Position numbers and translations under genes: made by a program
Source: Patescibacteria group bacterium
Lineage (GTDB): Bacteria; Patescibacteriota; Patescibacteriia; Veblenbacterales; UBA10138
Reading direction: 5' to 3'
Length of the DNA: 11,296 nucleotides
NCBI GenBank assembly: GCA_003512705.1
Contig: DOPF01000052.1
Coordinates: forward strand, 8,580-19,875
Notes under the pieces: model-generated
The model's input: the letters and a program-made list of their open reading frames with translations, nothing else
Databases searched by the model: none
Told to the model about the DNA's origin: nothing
Part shown: positions 5,108-11,296 of the stretch, piece after piece
Position numbering within the stretch: the first letter of the stretch is position 1
Layout of the letters: every line of letters begins with the position of its first letter

Positions 5108-5143
5108 GACAAAACTTTGATACTGGGAAGTATGGAAGTTTTG
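5108..5143. promoter_or_regulatory. Palindromic operator-like element, copy 2 (upstream of the TrpR-like gene)
   Basis: CAAAACTT (5110-5117) pairs with AAGTTTTG (5136-5143); ATACT (5120-5124) pairs with AGTAT (5129-5133) around GGGA. It matches copy 1 at 35 of 36 positions, in the same orientation and at nearly the same distance from the downstream start codon (44 versus 40 bases). As RNA it would form an interrupted hairpin with a TCCC loop, so an RNA-level role is the alternative to an operator. Confidence 0.72.
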
Positions 5144-5183
5144 GCTATGTTGGTGGATGAAATAAAGTTAGTGCGTTGGTGCC

Positions 5184-5230
5184 AAAAAATAAAAAAATAG
5201 CCACCTTGCTGATGTTGCTTGCAAGGTGGC
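5184..5230 (-). terminator. Intrinsic terminator after the small membrane protein gene
   Basis: GCCACCTTGC (5200-5209) is perfectly complementary to GCAAGGTGGC (5221-5230). On the minus strand the hairpin is followed by a T-rich run (complement of 5184-5198). It lies 23 bases beyond the stop at 5254 and isolates that gene from the TrpR-like gene. Confidence 0.88.
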
Positions 5231-5253
5231 CAGAAAACACTCGGGGGTGATAC

Positions 5254-5499
5254 CTACAAAGCGAGATACACCTTCCAGAATTCATTTCGGACGCGCTTGG
5301 CGCGCCAGAGAATAGAACAGAGGGCCAGTGGCACGAGCCAATGTAAATTGTTAATGACCCATATAGTCCAATCGTTCACAAAAATTTCTCCGCTGTGAAC
5401 GGCGTAGACCAAGCCCATCAGCCACGAATTAAGCCCGTAAAGAACGGCGACCATCGCCGGAATACTGACAAGCGCTAAAGCCAACCAAAATTTACGCAT
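5254..5499 (-). CDS. Small two-helix membrane protein (81 aa), unknown function
   Basis: The 81-residue protein has two hydrophobic stretches, about residues 4-34 (the first could also be read as a signal anchor) and about 46-65. The loop between contains HSGEIFVND. A positive tail, RAKRVRNEFWKV, would lie in the cytoplasm by the positive-inside rule. I recognise no family. The start at 5499 is supported by a purine-rich GGGGG about five bases before the ATG. The gene is a monocistronic unit, with a well-formed promoter 57 bases upstream of the ATG and a strong terminator after the stop. That makes expression likely despite the small size. It sits between the SPFH-like gene and the TrpR-like gene on the same strand, but both neighbours are separated by terminators or promoters, so a functional link is not shown. 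Confidence 0.75.
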   Translation of the reverse strand: MRKFWLALALVSIPAMVAVLYGLNSWLMGLVYAVHSGEIFVNDWTIWVINNLHWLVPLALCSILWRAKRVRNEFWKVYLAL

Positions 5500-5555
5500 A
5501 CAACCCCCGAATAGTGATTGATATGGTTAATTAAAAAAAACAATTTTAACTTTAT

Positions 5556-5584
5556 ATGATAGCGCAAAACTAGCAATTTGTCAA
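5556..5584 (-). promoter_or_regulatory. Sigma-70-type promoter of the small membrane protein gene
   Basis: On the minus strand a perfect -35 TTGACA (5584-5579) is followed, after exactly 17 bases, by -10 TATCAT (5561-5556). The predicted start is near 5549, giving a leader of about 50 bases that includes an A/T-rich stretch and the GGGGG ribosome-binding site. Confidence 0.82.
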
Positions 5585-5612
5585 GGCCTATACGACCACG
5601 ACTACGTTTCTA

Positions 5613-5654
5613 AATCATCATTCTCACATTCTTGAGAATGTGAGAATGATATTT
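5613..5654. repeat. Near-perfect palindrome with 16-bp arms
   Basis: ATCATTCTCACATTCT (5617-5632) is the exact reverse complement of 5635-5650, with only TG between. AAAT and ATTT extend the arms with a bulged C on the left. It lies 33 bases upstream of the promoter at 5556-5584 and beyond the SPFH gene terminator. There is no T-tract, so it is more like a protein-binding site, a cruciform or a mobile-element relic than a terminator. Confidence 0.75.
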
Positions 5655-5696
5655 GGTGTCAAGCCATGTGGAACAAACGTAGAACAAAGTCCAAAT

Positions 5697-5724
5697 AAAA
5701 AACCCCAATCATTGCTGACTGGGG
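5697..5724 (-). terminator. Intrinsic terminator of the SPFH-like gene
   Basis: On the minus strand CCCCAGTCA pairs with TGATTGGGG (one G-T pair) around a GCAA tetraloop of the GNRA class, followed directly by six T (complement of 5697-5702). It lies 35 bases after the stop at 5760. Confidence 0.92.
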
Positions 5725-5759
5725 TCGATTGCGTTGTTTTGAATATGTTGATTTTAACT

Positions 5760-8120
5760 TCAGGCCGCATTCGCCGCTGGTGTTGTTGCCGGTGTCGGAG
5801 GTTGCGGCTGGCGCCCACCGCCGCCGCGTTCTCTCCTGGCATCCTGCAGAAATTGCATCGCCTGACCACCTAGGGCTGTTAGATCACCCCCACCCATAAC
5901 TTCGGGCAAGAATTTGAGTCCATGCTCAGACTGGGTGCGAATAGCTAGAAAAGCCACCAGTTGATCCGGCGGAAGAACTTTGGCCAGAAAACCCACACCA
6001 TTGGCCAAGGCCATCTCCTGGCCCAACTTGGCCGCCGCTTCAGTAAGACCGGCATCCATTAAATCTTTAATAGCCTTACCTTGAGTGGCAATCGCCTTCC
6101 GGTCATAACCAGCCGTTTCCGCCCGAACTTTGGCAATGGCCAGGTTCTTTTGCTCAGAGGCAATACCTTCCTGCCGCTGGCGCTCTTGATCCTTCAGCGC
6201 CATTTGAGTCTTGGCCTCAATCGTCGCCATGCTTTCCTCGGCAATGGTTTTGTCCGCCCGCACTGCCAGATACCGATCAATACCCTCGTAGCCCTGAATT
6301 AGTACTTCATCCAGAACCACGAACTTCTTGGCCAGCCATTCGGCAAATCGCTCAAAAATAGCGTCAGCCACCTGAGGGCGATCCGTGACCAAAGTAGCGG
6401 TCGGAAACTTTGCCATCGCTTCTCGGGTAGAATCCATCAGCCGCGGCGCCAGATACATATCGAAAAAGCGCTGCTGGGTTGTAAAGCTGGCTCCCACGAT
6501 GGGCCAAAACTCTTCCGGCGTTATGTGAGTAACGTCGATGTTTAATTTCGGCTCTAACCCGTCCTGAGATGTTGTATTTATCAACCCATAGATATTGCCG
6601 TTGGAATCCATGCCGTGAGGCGAAACGCGATTAGGATCGAAGAACGAAGATAAAAAGCTGGCTTCGCCGATAACATAATTAAAATAACCGGTATGGAAAA
6701 TATGATAGCCAGCACCCGGAACGGAGTAAAACGCGCCTAACGACCCCGGCCGAACCATACGCACGCTTTCAAACCATTCGTGGGTTATATCCTCGGACTT
6801 CAAACCGTCGCCACCGATGACATACATGGCTTTGCCAGTGGCCACATAAGGCTGCCGTACCACATTCACGGAAAAAACGAAGAGTGATATGTAGTAAGTG
6901 CCCGGACCAATCGGGTCAAACATCGGCCCCTGGCCAGCACCGGACGCATCATCGTAAAACGGTTCGGTGTTTTGATACGAATCGTGTCGGTTAAATTGCG
7001 GGGTGGTAAATATATCCCACAACCGAGCGCACAACCCTTTCTCAAAATCAAACCCATATTTAAAAATATCGGGTTGATCCAGGTTTTTTTCCTCTGCGAC
7101 GGTTTGTCCCGCGGTGCGACGCTGAACACGAACTTTGATGAAACCGCCGGTCTGAATTGGGCGGTCACCAATCGCCTCATCGGCTATGCGCTGAAATACG
7201 CTATAGCCATCAGCGTCGGTGGGTTGATCTTTAAAACGAAACAACTGGTACTGCTGTCGCGAACGTGGACCGTCCTCCATAGTAACCAAACCCATCATTG
7301 GCGGATTTTCCTGACTATTCTCCTCACCCGCCGAAATGACAGTAAGGTTAAATCGTGCGTCTTCAATCCCCAGATCTTGCGGTGTAATCTTTTCACCTCG
7401 CATCTGCCTGACCTGTAAATGCGGCTCGGGACACAGGCCAATTACTTCCTGGCGGGTTATCATGTTAAACCCCGCCCAGTGCATAGCGAATGTTCGCCCT
7501 GGCTGCAAGGGTTGAGCTTGCAAGCCAAATTCACCGCCACCCCTTATAAACCGGGCGAGGTTAGTGAACATGCCGAAGCTTCGTTTGTAAGCGCCGAACT
7601 TCCAACCGATGCGCTTGGTGCGTCCGACATTGGCCCGAACATAGGTCATATCGTTAATCGGGGTGGTGAAAATCGGACCCAGTACCGGACTATAGAACAG
7701 CCGCACGCAGAAATGAACACCTTGTTTATACACTGTGAGTTTGTAACCGGACAACTTGCCAGTTGTGTCCACCCAGGCGGCACTACCAAAGGGCGACCAT
7801 TTCAGATATAAGATGCCGGTCTTACCCACGGGAACAGACCATAAGTTAGCGGGGTTAAGAAACAGCGCCACTAACAAACCGGCATACAATCCACCACCCA
7901 GGTTAAGGCTCTCCTCGCCCAATACCACCGGGTACACGCGGGCTGCCCACGCAAAAGCGACCAGGCCCAACATAATCCCCCACCAACCATCATCGTTGCG
8001 ATGATAGTCTCGCTTGATGCGTTTGGAAATCGGCCGCCCTACGTAATAGAGCAGGATGATTCCCAATATCAAAACCACCGACACTAATGCGTCAATGGGT
8101 ACACCACGAAAGTAATACAT
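5760..8120 (-). CDS. Large membrane-anchored SPFH/prohibitin-like protein (786 aa)
   Basis: Three hydrophobic segments at about residues 10-28, 46-67 and 73-92 anchor the N terminus. VPVGKTGILYLK (96-107) resembles the beginning of an SPFH (band 7) domain. Residues 557-609 match its end well: YLAPRLMDSTREAMAKFPTA, then the TDRPQVADAIFERF and VVLDEVLI segments. A charged helix rich in Ala, Glu and Gln follows (622-700), as in flotillin and prohibitin tails. The tail from 767 is Gly then Pro/Thr/Ala-rich. The domain is interrupted or expanded by some 300 unrecognised residues, so the protein is more than twice the usual prohibitin length. SPFH proteins form large rings or cages on membranes that organise proteases and lipids. 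The ATG has a good Shine-Dalgarno AAGGAG seven bases upstream. It is divergent from the coiled-coil gene at 8509 and ends in its own terminator. Confidence 0.75.
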   Translation of the reverse strand: MYYFRGVPIDALVSVVLILGIILLYYVGRPISKRIKRDYHRNDDGWWGIMLGLVAFAWAARVYPVVLGEESLNLGGGLYAGLLVALFLNPANLWSVPVGKTGILYLKWSPFGSAAWVDTTGKLSGYKLTVYKQGVHFCVRLFYSPVLGPIFTTPINDMTYVRANVGRTKRIGWKFGAYKRSFGMFTNLARFIRGGGEFGLQAQPLQPGRTFAMHWAGFNMITRQEVIGLCPEPHLQVRQMRGEKITPQDLGIEDARFNLTVISAGEENSQENPPMMGLVTMEDGPRSRQQYQLFRFKDQPTDADGYSVFQRIADEAIGDRPIQTGGFIKVRVQRRTAGQTVAEEKNLDQPDIFKYGFDFEKGLCARLWDIFTTPQFNRHDSYQNTEPFYDDASGAGQGPMFDPIGPGTYYISLFVFSVNVVRQPYVATGKAMYVIGGDGLKSEDITHEWFESVRMVRPGSLGAFYSVPGAGYHIFHTGYFNYVIGEASFLSSFFDPNRVSPHGMDSNGNIYGLINTTSQDGLEPKLNIDVTHITPEEFWPIVGASFTTQQRFFDMYLAPRLMDSTREAMAKFPTATLVTDRPQVADAIFERFAEWLAKKFVVLDEVLIQGYEGIDRYLAVRADKTIAEESMATIEAKTQMALKDQERQRQEGIASEQKNLAIAKVRAETAGYDRKAIATQGKAIKDLMDAGLTEAAAKLGQEMALANGVGFLAKVLPPDQLVAFLAIRTQSEHGLKFLPEVMGGGDLTALGGQAMQFLQDARRERGGGGRQPQPPTPATTPAANAA

Positions 8121-8203
8121 GATGTTACTCCTTACTGTTGTTGTGTGAGTTGTTTAAGTTGTAAAACAAACTTTTTTGGTTATTTTTTCTGTTACAGTAG
8201 TTA

Positions 8204-8212
8204 ACTATAACA
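8204..8212 (-). promoter_or_regulatory. Candidate extended -10 promoter of the SPFH-like gene
   Basis: The minus strand reads TGT TATAGT, an extended -10 arrangement, about 84 bases upstream of the ATG at 8120. No clear -35 lies at the proper distance; a TTGACA (8246-8241) is further upstream with a poor -10 at 17 bases. The palindrome TAGTTAACTA overlaps this -10 and could be a repressor site. Confidence 0.4.
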
Positions 8213-8299
8213 CCAAAACCTAACATATATTTACTGCTTCTGTCAAGGATGCAAAATGTCAAATTTTTACTCCATTACTAAGGCTAGGCAGACATGATC

Positions 8300-8327
8300 T
8301 TGACAAATTCCAACAATATGCTAATAT
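8300..8327 (+). promoter_or_regulatory. Candidate promoter of the coiled-coil protein gene
   Basis: TTGACA (8300-8305) is followed after 16 bases by TAATAT (8322-8327); TATAAT also occurs at 8327-8332 but too far from the -35. The predicted transcript would begin near 8335 and carry a leader of about 170 bases before the ATG at 8509. Confidence 0.55.
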
Positions 8328-8397
8328 ATAATGTTTTGAAGCCACGAGTGATATTTACCAAAACAGGCCCTAATGCGATGTGTTGCAGATTCCCATG

Positions 8398-8414
8398 ATT
8401 GTCATGACGACAAT
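8398..8414. repeat. Small inverted repeat in the coiled-coil gene leader
   Basis: ATTGTC (8398-8403) pairs with GACAAT (8409-8414) around five bases. It could be a short leader hairpin or a regulator half-site pair. Confidence 0.4.
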
Positions 8415-8464
8415 GGATTAAGTTCTGCATAGCATACACTAGCACTAGGGCTCATTAACCAAAA

Positions 8465-8485
8465 CCTCAAGCATGCTACTTGAGG
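8465..8485 (+). promoter_or_regulatory. Leader hairpin next to the ribosome-binding site
   Basis: CCTCAAG (8465-8471) is complementary to CTTGAGG (8479-8485) around CATGCTA. It ends 11 bases before the GGAGG Shine-Dalgarno. The CCTC of its left arm could alternatively pair with the GGAGG (8497-8501), so it may modulate translation or protect the mRNA 5' region. Confidence 0.45.
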
Positions 8486-8508
8486 AAACTACATATGGAG
8501 GTTACGCC

Positions 8509-9582
8509 ATGGCAACAAATCCAAACCCCCCGGCAGGAACCCCTGCACCCGCAGGCGGCCCTGCTCCTGGACCAACTGGTCCGACCCAACCTGCCGCACC
8601 GGCACCTACAGCAACCCCCACCCCGGCGACACCTGCCGCTGGAGCCCCCACACCGACGGCCGCACCGGCACCCACAGCAACCCCCACCCAGCCGACGCCG
8701 CCACCCGCTGGCCCGGCCCGTCCGGCTACCCCAGCTCCGGCCCAGCTGCCCCAACCCGACCGTCAGCCTGATGAAGATGAGGGCGGCGGAACAAAATGGG
8801 GAATGGTCCTGATCGCGGGCGTGCTCGCCGCCTTGCTCCTTGGATATATATTTTTCTTCCAAGGCGACGACGAGTCCGGGACGGATTCGGCAGTAAATGC
8901 CGAGAGCACACAGGTAACGCCCAAGGACAGCACGAAGCTTGGGGAAAAAACGGCCGACAGCCATAAAGCGACACCGCCAGCAAGCCAAGTCCCGAGTATG
9001 TTCGGGATAACCGGCGGTTTTAAACCTACGGCGGCGCAAGTAGAATCACTGGCGCGAATGGAGCCGGCTAACCTGCTGGAAAGAATCCAGCAACTCAAAG
9101 CCGAGAAAATGCTTTGGGATTTCCGCACCGAAGGAACCCAAAAAGCGACGGGGGACCTTCACCGGGCAGCCATGTCACTGACCGGCCAGATCGTTACAGA
9201 AAACCCGTTGGGTGGGGCCTTGTCCGGCTCCTTAGTTGGCGGCGATAATTTCGATCGCCTTGAGAAAAAGGTCGATAAAATCGACCAAAATCTCGCGGCC
9301 TTTCGCCGAAACTCGGGTGCCAATTGGGAGAAATCCGTCCAGGATCGAAAAAAGATCATGGAGGGTGTCAGCAACGTTGAAGCTGACATGGTAGCGGCCC
9401 GTGGCGAGCTGGCATGCCTCGTCAGCAAGCTCAAAGAGGAGTTGGCTGGCAGCCGTGATCCGGACGCCATTGAGCGCCTCACCGAAGAGGTAAGGCAACA
9501 TCGCCTCAAGGTTGAGGAGATCATAAAAAAGGGAGAGTCACAAAAAAAAGGAGAAGTGGACAAAAGGCACAGATTTTTTTAG
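8509..9582 (+). CDS. Pro/Ala/Thr-rich single-pass membrane protein with C-terminal coiled coil
   Basis: GGAGG at 8497-8501, seven bases before ATG 8509, fixes the start; an upstream in-frame ATG at 8473 lies in a hairpin without a Shine-Dalgarno. Of 357 residues, 1-85 are almost only Pro, Ala, Thr, Gly and Gln, with APAPTATPT repeated at 30-38 and 52-60. An acidic patch (PDEDE) precedes one membrane helix at about 97-117 (GMVLIAGVLAALLLGYIFFF). Then comes an acidic Ser/Thr linker and, from about 175, charged helices with heptad-like spacing (DNFDRLEKKVDKIDQNLAAF; EADMVAARGELACLVSKLKE), ending in a basic tail. I recognise no family. The layout suggests a flexible disordered arm on one side of the membrane and an oligomerising coiled coil on the other. 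Divergence from the SPFH gene and shared Pro/Ala/Thr composition suggest a common function, but this is inference. Confidence 0.8.
   Translation: MATNPNPPAGTPAPAGGPAPGPTGPTQPAAPAPTATPTPATPAAGAPTPTAAPAPTATPTQPTPPPAGPARPATPAPAQLPQPDRQPDEDEGGGTKWGMVLIAGVLAALLLGYIFFFQGDDESGTDSAVNAESTQVTPKDSTKLGEKTADSHKATPPASQVPSMFGITGGFKPTAAQVESLARMEPANLLERIQQLKAEKMLWDFRTEGTQKATGDLHRAAMSLTGQIVTENPLGGALSGSLVGGDNFDRLEKKVDKIDQNLAAFRRNSGANWEKSVQDRKKIMEGVSNVEADMVAARGELACLVSKLKEELAGSRDPDAIERLTEEVRQHRLKVEEIIKKGESQKKGEVDKRHRFF
8593..8724 (+). repeat. Imperfect 66-bp tandem duplication inside the Pro/Ala-rich coding region
   Basis: The segment starting GCCGCACCGGCACC at 8593 recurs at 8659. The first 31 bases of the two units differ at one base; the rest is more diverged. 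It encodes the repeated APAPTATPT motif and is consistent with slippage expansion of the low-complexity arm. Confidence 0.75.
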
Positions 9583-9606
9583 TGCCACCACTCACTCATG
9601 ATCACG

Positions 9607-9639
9607 GGGTTCTGACTAGTATGGTCGGAACCCTTTTTT
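9607..9639 (+). terminator. Intrinsic terminator of the coiled-coil protein gene
   Basis: GGGTTC T GAC (9607-9616) pairs with GTC G GAACCC (9624-9633), with one mismatch, followed by six T (9634-9639). It lies 25 bases after the TAG stop and before the convergent gene on the other strand. Confidence 0.93.
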
Positions 9640-9652
9640 ATTTGACCCACTA

Positions 9653-11296
9653 CTACCGTTTTAAAACCGCGTTGGCCTTAGACAGTTCATCTTGAGCTTG
9701 AAGAAATTTTTCTAACTCCGACACTTGATATAGCTCATGTCGGGCGTTAATTATCTTTTCTAAATTTTCCCCCACCGTACCCGATAACCGGCCGCTGCCC
9801 AGTTTACCCCCAAGTTGTGAATCAATTTGCTCATAAAGTTTGGCCACGGTGGCGTCCTTAAACGTGCCGCCAAACTTTTCTTGCCAATCTACCAAACTGC
9901 CATTAGCCGGCATGTCCATTATTTTACTCATAGTACCGGGGTTTAAGCGTGATGTGCCCAAGCCCGAAGATTCATATGTTCCAACTAAACGATCAAGGGC
10001 TCGCGTTAAATTATTGCGCTGATCTATAACCTGTTGAGTGGTTTGATCAAAAACTTCCTGATTTAATACCCCACCTTTGAATGACGCTGCCAACTGTTCT
10101 TTAGTGAAAGGTGATTTCATACTGCTTTCCAGTAATCCACCTTTAAAATGCCACATCCGGTTGTATAACCATTTATTAACCACTTCGTAATCAATATATT
10201 TTACTCCGGCCCCGCGTAAACCAACGCCTTGCTCGTACAGTTTGCCTACTTTAGCTGGTTCTATTTCCGTTATATGCGCCTTAATAAACGCTCCTAAATT
10301 TTGATCTTGTAAATACTTGGATGCCTCGTCACCTAATTTATTTACCACTTCCGTCACTAAAGTTTTAGATTCGGCAGATAAGACGCCATCTTTAAAATCT
10401 AAATCTAAACCATTAATAATACGCAAACGATCACCTGATGATAAGTCTTTAACTGCCCCCACTGTACGTGCGAGTTCATTAGCTTCGGCGGTTAGCCTAT
10501 GATATTTCTCAATAGCTCGAGCTTTAAAATCGGTTGACGATTCGGCATTATCGCGGGTAATTGGTATGGCTGTTGTTTTTTTCTCATCAAGTATATCGTA
10601 AGTATTTACTTTATCATCGGCGTCTTGATCAAGAGCATATAAACTCAAATCATCATTAGGTTTAAAATCTTTAGGGAAATCTTCGGCGGCTATTTCTTTA
10701 AATTGCAAAGGGCGCTGCTCGGCACCAAACTCGCCATACATTACCCTTGTCCACCCACCTTCTTTGTCCCAAGTACTAGGATCTACCACCGACTCGGCTT
10801 CAACTGATACACCCAGACCACTAACTTCGTCACCGCTTGGCGCTGGCGTGTGATACTCATGTTTATATGTTTCCATTTCCAGACCGCCGGGCTGCAACTC
10901 TTCTTTATGCAACGCGCCGTCTGCCATAGACCACTTTATTTGTGCGTCGGGACTTTTTATACGGAATTCGCTTACCACCTCATTGCCCTGGGTATCCATA
11001 ATACCCAGCGTTTTAAAATTCTCTACTGCAAATTTGTTGCCATATTGTTCAACTGATAAACCGCTTTTAGGTTCATAGCCAAAATATTCAGGGTTAGCCT
11101 GGTACTGTTTCATAAACGTACTCCAGTAGCTGCCGCCTTTGCCCACGGTGATATTTTCCGGGGTCCAATGCGCAGGAATTTTTTCTACAGGTAACGAAGT
11201 TTCCCCGGCCGGAACCGTTTGACCAGCGTATTCGACTGGCGAAGGCTCGTATAAATCTTTAACAAAAAAACCTGGCCGCGGCTTTTCACCCGTTAT
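9653..11296 (-). CDS. Large hypothetical protein with one EF-hand/dockerin-like loop, 5' end outside window
   Basis: The frame is open to the last base of the window, so the GTG at 11146 is probably internal and at least 547 residues are visible. No membrane helix or signal peptide is seen in this part. The visible N-terminal 50 residues are Pro-rich (EPSPVEYAGQTVPAGE). The middle is acidic and contains DQDADDKVNTYD (about residues 223-234 of the visible part), which has the D-x-D-x-D spacing and terminal Asp of EF-hand/dockerin calcium loops, but only one copy. The rest is mostly predicted helix with charged residues, for example RDNAESSTDFKARAIEKYHR and the C-terminal helix ELEKFLQAQDELSKANAVLK. 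I recognise no family. Composition is less G+C-rich than the SPFH and coiled-coil genes. It converges with the coiled-coil gene across a terminator. Confidence 0.7.
   Translation of the reverse strand: MTGEKPRPGFFVKDLYEPSPVEYAGQTVPAGETSLPVEKIPAHWTPENITVGKGGSYWSTFMKQYQANPEYFGYEPKSGLSVEQYGNKFAVENFKTLGIMDTQGNEVVSEFRIKSPDAQIKWSMADGALHKEELQPGGLEMETYKHEYHTPAPSGDEVSGLGVSVEAESVVDPSTWDKEGGWTRVMYGEFGAEQRPLQFKEIAAEDFPKDFKPNDDLSLYALDQDADDKVNTYDILDEKKTTAIPITRDNAESSTDFKARAIEKYHRLTAEANELARTVGAVKDLSSGDRLRIINGLDLDFKDGVLSAESKTLVTEVVNKLGDEASKYLQDQNLGAFIKAHITEIEPAKVGKLYEQGVGLRGAGVKYIDYEVVNKWLYNRMWHFKGGLLESSMKSPFTKEQLAASFKGGVLNQEVFDQTTQQVIDQRNNLTRALDRLVGTYESSGLGTSRLNPGTMSKIMDMPANGSLVDWQEKFGGTFKDATVAKLYEQIDSQLGGKLGSGRLSGTVGENLEKIINARHELYQVSELEKFLQAQDELSKANAVLKR

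Larger units (their letters stand above)
8121..8508. other. Divergent intergenic control region (388 bp) between SPFH-like and coiled-coil genes
   Basis: No gene is seen. The region holds the minus-strand promoter and Shine-Dalgarno of the SPFH gene, a 10-bp palindrome TAGTTAACTA (8198-8207), a plus-strand promoter candidate at 8300-8327, and two small inverted repeats in the plus-strand leader. It is clearly more A/T-rich than the two flanking genes. Confidence 0.6.

Noticed and set aside
4497..5143. Mobile element with the TrpR-like gene bounded by direct repeats
   Set aside because: The repeats are palindromes at matched promoter-proximal positions, no transposase is present, and operator copies explain them more simply, although a duplication event may have made them.
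6972..7811. Plus-strand ORFs of 130-148 residues opposite the SPFH-like gene
   Set aside because: They are shadow frames of a well-supported gene and show no family likeness.
8476..9128. Several long minus-strand ORFs opposite the coiled-coil gene
   Set aside because: They are shadows of the G+C-rich Pro/Ala coding sequence, with Gly/Arg/Cys-rich composition and no ribosome-binding site.

Overview
The window looks like chromosomal DNA from a bacterium with a small, streamlined genome, most likely a member of the Patescibacteria/Candidate Phyla Radiation. This is inferred from three things: compact housekeeping proteins whose starts mostly lack a Shine-Dalgarno sequence, a four-helix-bundle (23S rRNA intervening-sequence type) gene beside core translation genes, and large lineage-specific membrane proteins. 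No sequence search was possible, so the taxonomy is an inference.

Left part (1-1600). The 3' end of a K+/Na+-Ca2+ exchanger-type membrane transporter runs rightward and converges on a small basic ORF. Then, on the minus strand, come a truncated tRNA-like 3' half, a complete tRNA-Lys(UUU) whose acceptor stem is extended by perfectly complementary flanks, and a DnaQ-type DEDDh exonuclease. Upstream of the exonuclease lies a non-coding stretch rich in nested inverted repeats.

Central translation cluster (1600-5110, all minus strand). The conserved order infC-rpmI-rplT (IF-3, L35, L20) ends in an intrinsic terminator. Upstream of it are a frameshifted four-helix-bundle gene, an AT-rich repeat region, the tmRNA gene ssrA, smpB and a TrpR/YerC-like regulator gene. 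Two almost identical hairpin-forming palindromes lie about 40 bp upstream of the start codons of smpB and of the regulator gene. This suggests an autoregulated circuit that would place trans-translation (SmpB plus tmRNA) under a TrpR-like repressor.

Right part (5180-11296). A small two-helix membrane protein has its own strong promoter and terminator. It is followed by a divergent pair: a 786-residue membrane-anchored SPFH/prohibitin-like protein (minus) and a 357-residue Pro/Ala/Thr-rich, single-pass, coiled-coil protein (plus). They share a 388-bp control region. Unlike the translation genes, these genes have clear Shine-Dalgarno sequences and, by eye, more G+C. The window ends inside a large minus-strand gene of unknown function with one EF-hand/dockerin-like acidic loop.

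Most worth following are the twin operator linking the TrpR-like gene to smpB-ssrA, the SPFH/coiled-coil pair, the extended tRNA-Lys stem with its neighbouring half-tRNA, and the structured non-coding segment at 1434-1583.
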